Source of the DNA: an uncultured Pelagibacteraceae bacterium | GTDB lineage: Bacteria > Pseudomonadota > Alphaproteobacteria > Pelagibacterales > Pelagibacteraceae | Assembly: GCA_902542235.1 (NCBI GenBank) | Contig: CACBTT010000009.1 | Coordinates: forward strand, 1 to 38,603 | Direction: 5' to 3' | DNA: 38,603 nt | Shown: in pieces, positions 35,477-38,603 of the stretch | Layout of the letters: each line of letters begins with the position of its first letter | Numbering within the stretch: the first letter of the stretch is position 1 | The notes under the pieces: generated by a model | Database searches by the model: none | Seen by the model: only the letters and a program-made list of their open reading frames with translations | What the model was told of the DNA's origin: nothing | Made by a program: the position numbers and the translations under genes

Positions 35477-36601
35477 ATGGCAAAAAGAGATTATTACGAA
35501 GTTTTAGGTGTAAATAAAAGTGCTTCAGCAGACCAAATAAAATCAGCTTACAGAAAACTCGCAGTTAAATTTCATCCTGATAAAAATAAGGGTGATAAAG
35601 GAGCTGAGGAAAAGTTTAAAGAAGCATCAGAAGCTTACCACGTTCTATCTAATTCAGAGAGAAAACAAAATTACGATAATTTTGGTCATGCTGCTTTTGA
35701 AAATGGAGGTGGTGGAAGAGGTGGATTCGGAAATTTTGACTTTTCAAATCATTTCTCTGATATTTTTGAAGACTTTTTTGGTGAAGGTTTTGGTGGAGGC
35801 CGTAGATCAAGAAGGTCAAATAATAGAGGGTCGGATTTAAGATATGATTTATCTATATCTTTGGAAGAAGCTTTTTCTGGAAAGAAACAAGACATAAAAT
35901 TTTCTACATCTGAGAAGTGCAATACTTGTAGTGGTTCAGGTTCAAAACCTGGGCATCAAGCTGGAGCATGCTCGATGTGTGGTGGTCATGGTCAAGTAAG
36001 ATCTAGCCAAGGCTTTTTTACAGTCCAACAAACATGTCCTCAATGTGCTGGTGTAGGAGAAGAAATTACTCATCCTTGCACAAACTGCAATGGACAGGGT
36101 AAAAAACAGGCTTCAAAAAGATTATCAGTTACCATTCCAAAAGGTGTAGATGATGGAACTAGAATTAGACTTTCAGGTAAAGGTGAAGCTGGGTCAAGAG
36201 GTGGTAGTAGCGGTGATTTATACTTATTCATAAATGTTCATTCTCATGAGTTATTTAAGAGATCTGATGAAAACTTATTTTTTGAATGTCCAGTTTCTAT
36301 CGCAGATGCTGCTCTTGGCACCTCAATTGAGATTCCAACAATTGACGGAGGTAAAGCTAAAATTAAAATTCCTGCAGGTACTCAAAGTGGAAAACAATTT
36401 AGACTGAGAGGAAAAGGAATGCCTTATATGAGAGGGAATGACTTTGGAGACCTTTATGTACAAGTAAATACTGAAGTTCCAATATCACTAAATAAAGAAC
36501 AAAAAGAATTATTAGAAAAATTTAGAGAAATTGAAAATGAAAAATCTAATCCAAGTATTAAAAAGTTCTTTCAGAAGGCCAAAAGTTTTTGGAAAAACTG
36601 A
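35477..36601 (+). CDS. dnaJ: chaperone DnaJ (Hsp40)
   Basis: 374 residues, type I DnaJ. J domain 1-70 with HPD at 33-35, glycine/phenylalanine-rich segment about 74-110, then four zinc-finger repeats ([32 protein letters not shown]) at about 149-215, and C-terminal substrate-binding domains. It stimulates DnaK ATPase and presents substrate. Directly downstream of dnaK; dapB follows after 27 nt. Confidence 0.98.
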   Translation: MAKRDYYEVLGVNKSASADQIKSAYRKLAVKFHPDKNKGDKGAEEKFKEASEAYHVLSNSERKQNYDNFGHAAFENGGGGRGGFGNFDFSNHFSDIFEDFFGEGFGGGRRSRRSNNRGSDLRYDLSISLEEAFSGKKQDIKFSTSEKCNTCSGSGSKPGHQAGACSMCGGHGQVRSSQGFFTVQQTCPQCAGVGEEITHPCTNCNGQGKKQASKRLSVTIPKGVDDGTRIRLSGKGEAGSRGGSSGDLYLFINVHSHELFKRSDENLFFECPVSIADAALGTSIEIPTIDGGKAKIKIPAGTQSGKQFRLRGKGMPYMRGNDFGDLYVQVNTEVPISLNKEQKELLEKFREIENEKSNPSIKKFFQKAKSFWKN

Positions 36602-36628
36602 TTAATAGTGCTAATCTAAATCTCAAGA

Positions 36629-37405
36629 ATGGGTAAAATTAACATTGCCATAACAGGATGTATGGGGAGAATGGGTCAACAGCTCATTAAATCTGCTACA
36701 AAGGATAAGTCTACTAAATTAGTTGCTCTAACAGAAAATAGACTAATCAATAAGAGGATTGGTGGAATTAAACCTGAATTGAATACTGAAAAAGCTCTAA
36801 GCAAAGCAAACGTGATAATAGATTTTACGATACCAAAATGTACATTTGAAGTTTTAAAAATTGCTGTAAAATTAAAAAAAAAAGTAGTTATCGGCACGAC
36901 TGGCTTCACAAAAAAAGAAGAAAATATAATAAAGAATTTTTCGAAAAAAATTCCAATTTTAAAAGCTGGAAATATGAGCCTTGGAATTAATTTGCTTATG
37001 TACCTAACAGAGATAACATCTGCATCACTAAGTGATAATTATCTGAGTAAAGTTTTTGAAGTTCATCACAAACATAAGAAAGATCATCCTTCTGGAACAG
37101 CTTTAATGCTTGGAAAGGGAATTGCTGTTGGAAAAAATAGAGACTTTTACAAAATGATGGGGAAAAAATACTTAAATAAGAAAAAATTTCCTTACGGAAA
37201 AAAAATTAATTTCAATTCAATTAGAAAAGGTGAGATTATAGGAGAACACGAAGTTGCTTTTTCAAGTGGAAAAGAAATTATAAAACTAAACCATGAGGCT
37301 TTCGACAGAGCTTTATATTCAGAAGGAGCAATAACTGCTGCTAAATGGCTAATAAATAAAAAACCAGGCCTTTATTCAATGAGAAATCTTCTGAATTTCA
37401 AATAA
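36629..37405 (+). CDS. dapB: 4-hydroxy-tetrahydrodipicolinate reductase
   Basis: 258 residues. DapB makes tetrahydrodipicolinate with NAD(P)H in lysine and diaminopimelate synthesis, needed for peptidoglycan. The nucleotide loop is GCMGRMGQ at 10-17. The catalytic region EVHHKHKKDHPSGTA holds the histidine pair and the lysine; HKKDHPSG instead of the usual KxDAPSG is a mild variation. Stop overlaps the nth start by one base. Confidence 0.94.
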   Translation: MGKINIAITGCMGRMGQQLIKSATKDKSTKLVALTENRLINKRIGGIKPELNTEKALSKANVIIDFTIPKCTFEVLKIAVKLKKKVVIGTTGFTKKEENIIKNFSKKIPILKAGNMSLGINLLMYLTEITSASLSDNYLSKVFEVHHKHKKDHPSGTALMLGKGIAVGKNRDFYKMMGKKYLNKKKFPYGKKINFNSIRKGEIIGEHEVAFSSGKEIIKLNHEAFDRALYSEGAITAAKWLINKKPGLYSMRNLLNFK

Positions 37406-38058
37406 TGAATGAAGTACAGAGAGCCAAAATAGTTTTAAAGATTCTAAATAAAACTTATCCAACAACACCTATACCATTAAAGCATAGAAATATATTTACA
37501 CTTTTAATATCAGTACTACTTTCAGCTCAATGTACAGATGTAAATGTTAATAATGTTACAAAAAATATTTATCCTAAATACAATAAGCCTGAGCATTTTG
37601 TTAAGCTTGGGAGAAAAAAAATTGAAAAACTGATAAGAAGTATAGGTATTTTTAGAATTAAAGCAAAGAGCGTTTATAATCTTTCAAAGACTTTAGTGGA
37701 AAAATATAACGGTAAAGTTCCAAAAACTTTTGAAGAGTTAGAGGAACTACCTGGAGTAGGACATAAGACAGCAAGTGTAGTTATGTCTCAAGGTTTTGGA
37801 TATCCCGCATTTCCGATAGATACTCATATACATAGACTTGCTCAACGTTGGGGTTTAACTAATGGAAAAAATGTTGTTCAAACAGAAGAAGATTTAAAGC
37901 GTTTATTTCCAAAAAAAAATTGGAACAAGCTCCACCTTCAAATAATTTATTATGGGAGAGAATATTGCAAAGCAAGAGAATGTTACGGTATTTCTTGTAA
38001 AATTTGTACTTCTTGTTATCCTAAAAGAAAAAAACCAGTTAAAACAAAGAAAGCTTAA
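37405..38058 (+). CDS. nth: endonuclease III
   Basis: 217 residues. Nth removes oxidised pyrimidines and nicks at abasic sites. The helix-hairpin-helix LPGVGHKTASVV (about 111-122) contains the catalytic lysine (K117), and the aspartate lies in FPIDTHIHRLAQRWG (D138). The C-terminal cluster region, CKARECYGISCKICTSC, has five cysteines but not the standard C-x6-C-x2-C-x5-C spacing. The active-site residues make a functional glycosylase very likely; whether it still holds the cluster is uncertain. It is 1 nt from dapB and 1 nt from the next gene. Confidence 0.93.
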   Translation: MNEVQRAKIVLKILNKTYPTTPIPLKHRNIFTLLISVLLSAQCTDVNVNNVTKNIYPKYNKPEHFVKLGRKKIEKLIRSIGIFRIKAKSVYNLSKTLVEKYNGKVPKTFEELEELPGVGHKTASVVMSQGFGYPAFPIDTHIHRLAQRWGLTNGKNVVQTEEDLKRLFPKKNWNKLHLQIIYYGREYCKARECYGISCKICTSCYPKRKKPVKTKKA

Positions 38059-38059
38059 A

Positions 38060-38603
38060 ATGAAAATTCTAGGAATTGGAAATGCTATTGTGGACGTGAT
38101 TTGTAAAGTTGAAGAAAATTTCATTTCTCAAAATAATTTAACAAAAGGAACTATGAAATTAATTTTTGATGAAAATGAATTTCAATCAATGATATCAAAT
38201 CTTAAAATTGAAAAAACTATATCTGGTGGCTCTGTGGCTAACTCTATAGTTGGATTATCTCAACTAAAAAATAAAGTAGGTTTTATTGGAAAAGTAAGTG
38301 ATGATGAATTGGGAAGAAAATATGAGGATGGATTAAAATCAGAAAATGTAGAATATTTTTATTCAAAGAAAAAAGAAGAGTTGCCAACTGGAACTTGTCT
38401 AATTTTAGTAACACCAGACTCAGAAAGAACAATGTGCACGTTCCTTGGAACTGCAGGAAAAATTAATGAAAATGATATAAATGCAGACGTTATAAAAAAA
38501 TCTGAAATAATATTTCTTGAAGGTTATTTATGGGATGAGGGTGAACCAAAAAAAGCATTTGAGAAAGCTATTAATTATGCAAATAAAGTCGCGATGTCTA
38601 TGT
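38060..38603 (+). CDS. PfkB-family sugar/nucleoside kinase, N-terminal part
   Basis: 181 codons are in the window; the gene runs off the right edge. ATG at 38060 begins one base after the nth stop. The start KILGIGNAIVDVICKV and the segment ISGGSVANSIVGLSQL (GG and AN of PfkB motif 1) followed by VGFIGKVSDDELGRKY place it in the ribokinase/adenosine kinase family. The catalytic GAGD motif lies beyond the edge, so substrate (adenosine, inosine, fructose or ribose) cannot be judged. Confidence 0.88.
   Translation, partial: MKILGIGNAIVDVICKVEENFISQNNLTKGTMKLIFDENEFQSMISNLKIEKTISGGSVANSIVGLSQLKNKVGFIGKVSDDELGRKYEDGLKSENVEYFYSKKKEELPTGTCLILVTPDSERTMCTFLGTAGKINENDINADVIKKSEIIFLEGYLWDEGEPKKAFEKAINYANKVAMSM

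Noticed and set aside
1..38603. tRNA genes, CRISPR arrays, insertion sequences, prophage or toxin-antitoxin systems
   Set aside because: Nothing with cloverleaf, regularly spaced repeats, transposase motifs or terminal inverted repeats was seen; coding is continuous housekeeping sequence.

Overview
The window is a strongly AT-rich, very gene-dense stretch of bacterial chromosome. The gene set and the streamlining point to an alphaproteobacterium of the SAR11 clade (Pelagibacterales). The evidence is the irr-fabA-fabB-fabI block, the tsaB-fur-miaB-phoH-ybeY-lnt-metK-nusA-infB-rbfA-rpsO-pnp series, the rsmI/LpoA-like pair, and grpE-dnaK-dnaJ-dapB-nth. Genes have small proteins, tiny gaps and many 1-4 nt overlaps. 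This assignment is inference from protein character and gene order; no database was searched. I see no tRNA, rRNA, CRISPR array, insertion sequence or prophage.

Layout. (1) 1-1146: the 3' end of a MoeB/ThiF-family gene, an exported SH3 protein, an untracked 59-aa cysteine-rich zinc-ribbon-like gene on the minus strand, and three Fur-box-like repeats upstream of it. (2) 1139-4752, minus: the iron regulator irr, then katG, an aspartyl-hydroxylase-like dioxygenase and a DUF2061 membrane protein. katG has a near-consensus sigma70 promoter overlapped by an Irr-type operator. (3) 4826-8647, plus: fabA-fabB-fabI for unsaturated fatty-acid synthesis, then an unrecognised secreted SHOCT-tailed protein and a DUF4149-like membrane protein. 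(4) 8644-22044, minus: a frameshifted small gene, a rhodanese, then the transcription/translation block pnp-rpsO-rbfA-infB-nusA. A strong terminator separates this from metK-lnt-ybeY-phoH-miaB-fur-tsaB. (5) 21992-27272: a secreted polysaccharide deacetylase, a Bax-like glucosaminidase, an Nfu Fe-S carrier, TrpS and the lipid II flippase MurJ. (6) 27317-32789: malic enzyme-phosphotransacetylase fusion, BON lipoprotein, RsmI, an LpoA-like protein and RdgB. (7) 32826-38603, plus: grpE-dnaK-dnaJ, dapB, nth and the start of a PfkB-family sugar/nucleoside kinase.

The window is mostly ordinary core genome, and I did not find a convincing undescribed multi-gene system. What merits a second look is regulatory or a sign of gene reduction: Irr-type boxes over the katG promoter and at irr itself; Fur-like repeats before the zinc-ribbon gene; a UUCG-loop terminator 13 nt before the nusA start; an RpoH-type promoter in the 36-nt rdgB/grpE gap that would give a nearly leaderless grpE mRNA; a TsaB missing its middle; a small gene broken at an 8-base homopolymer; and several genes absent from an otherwise conserved order.
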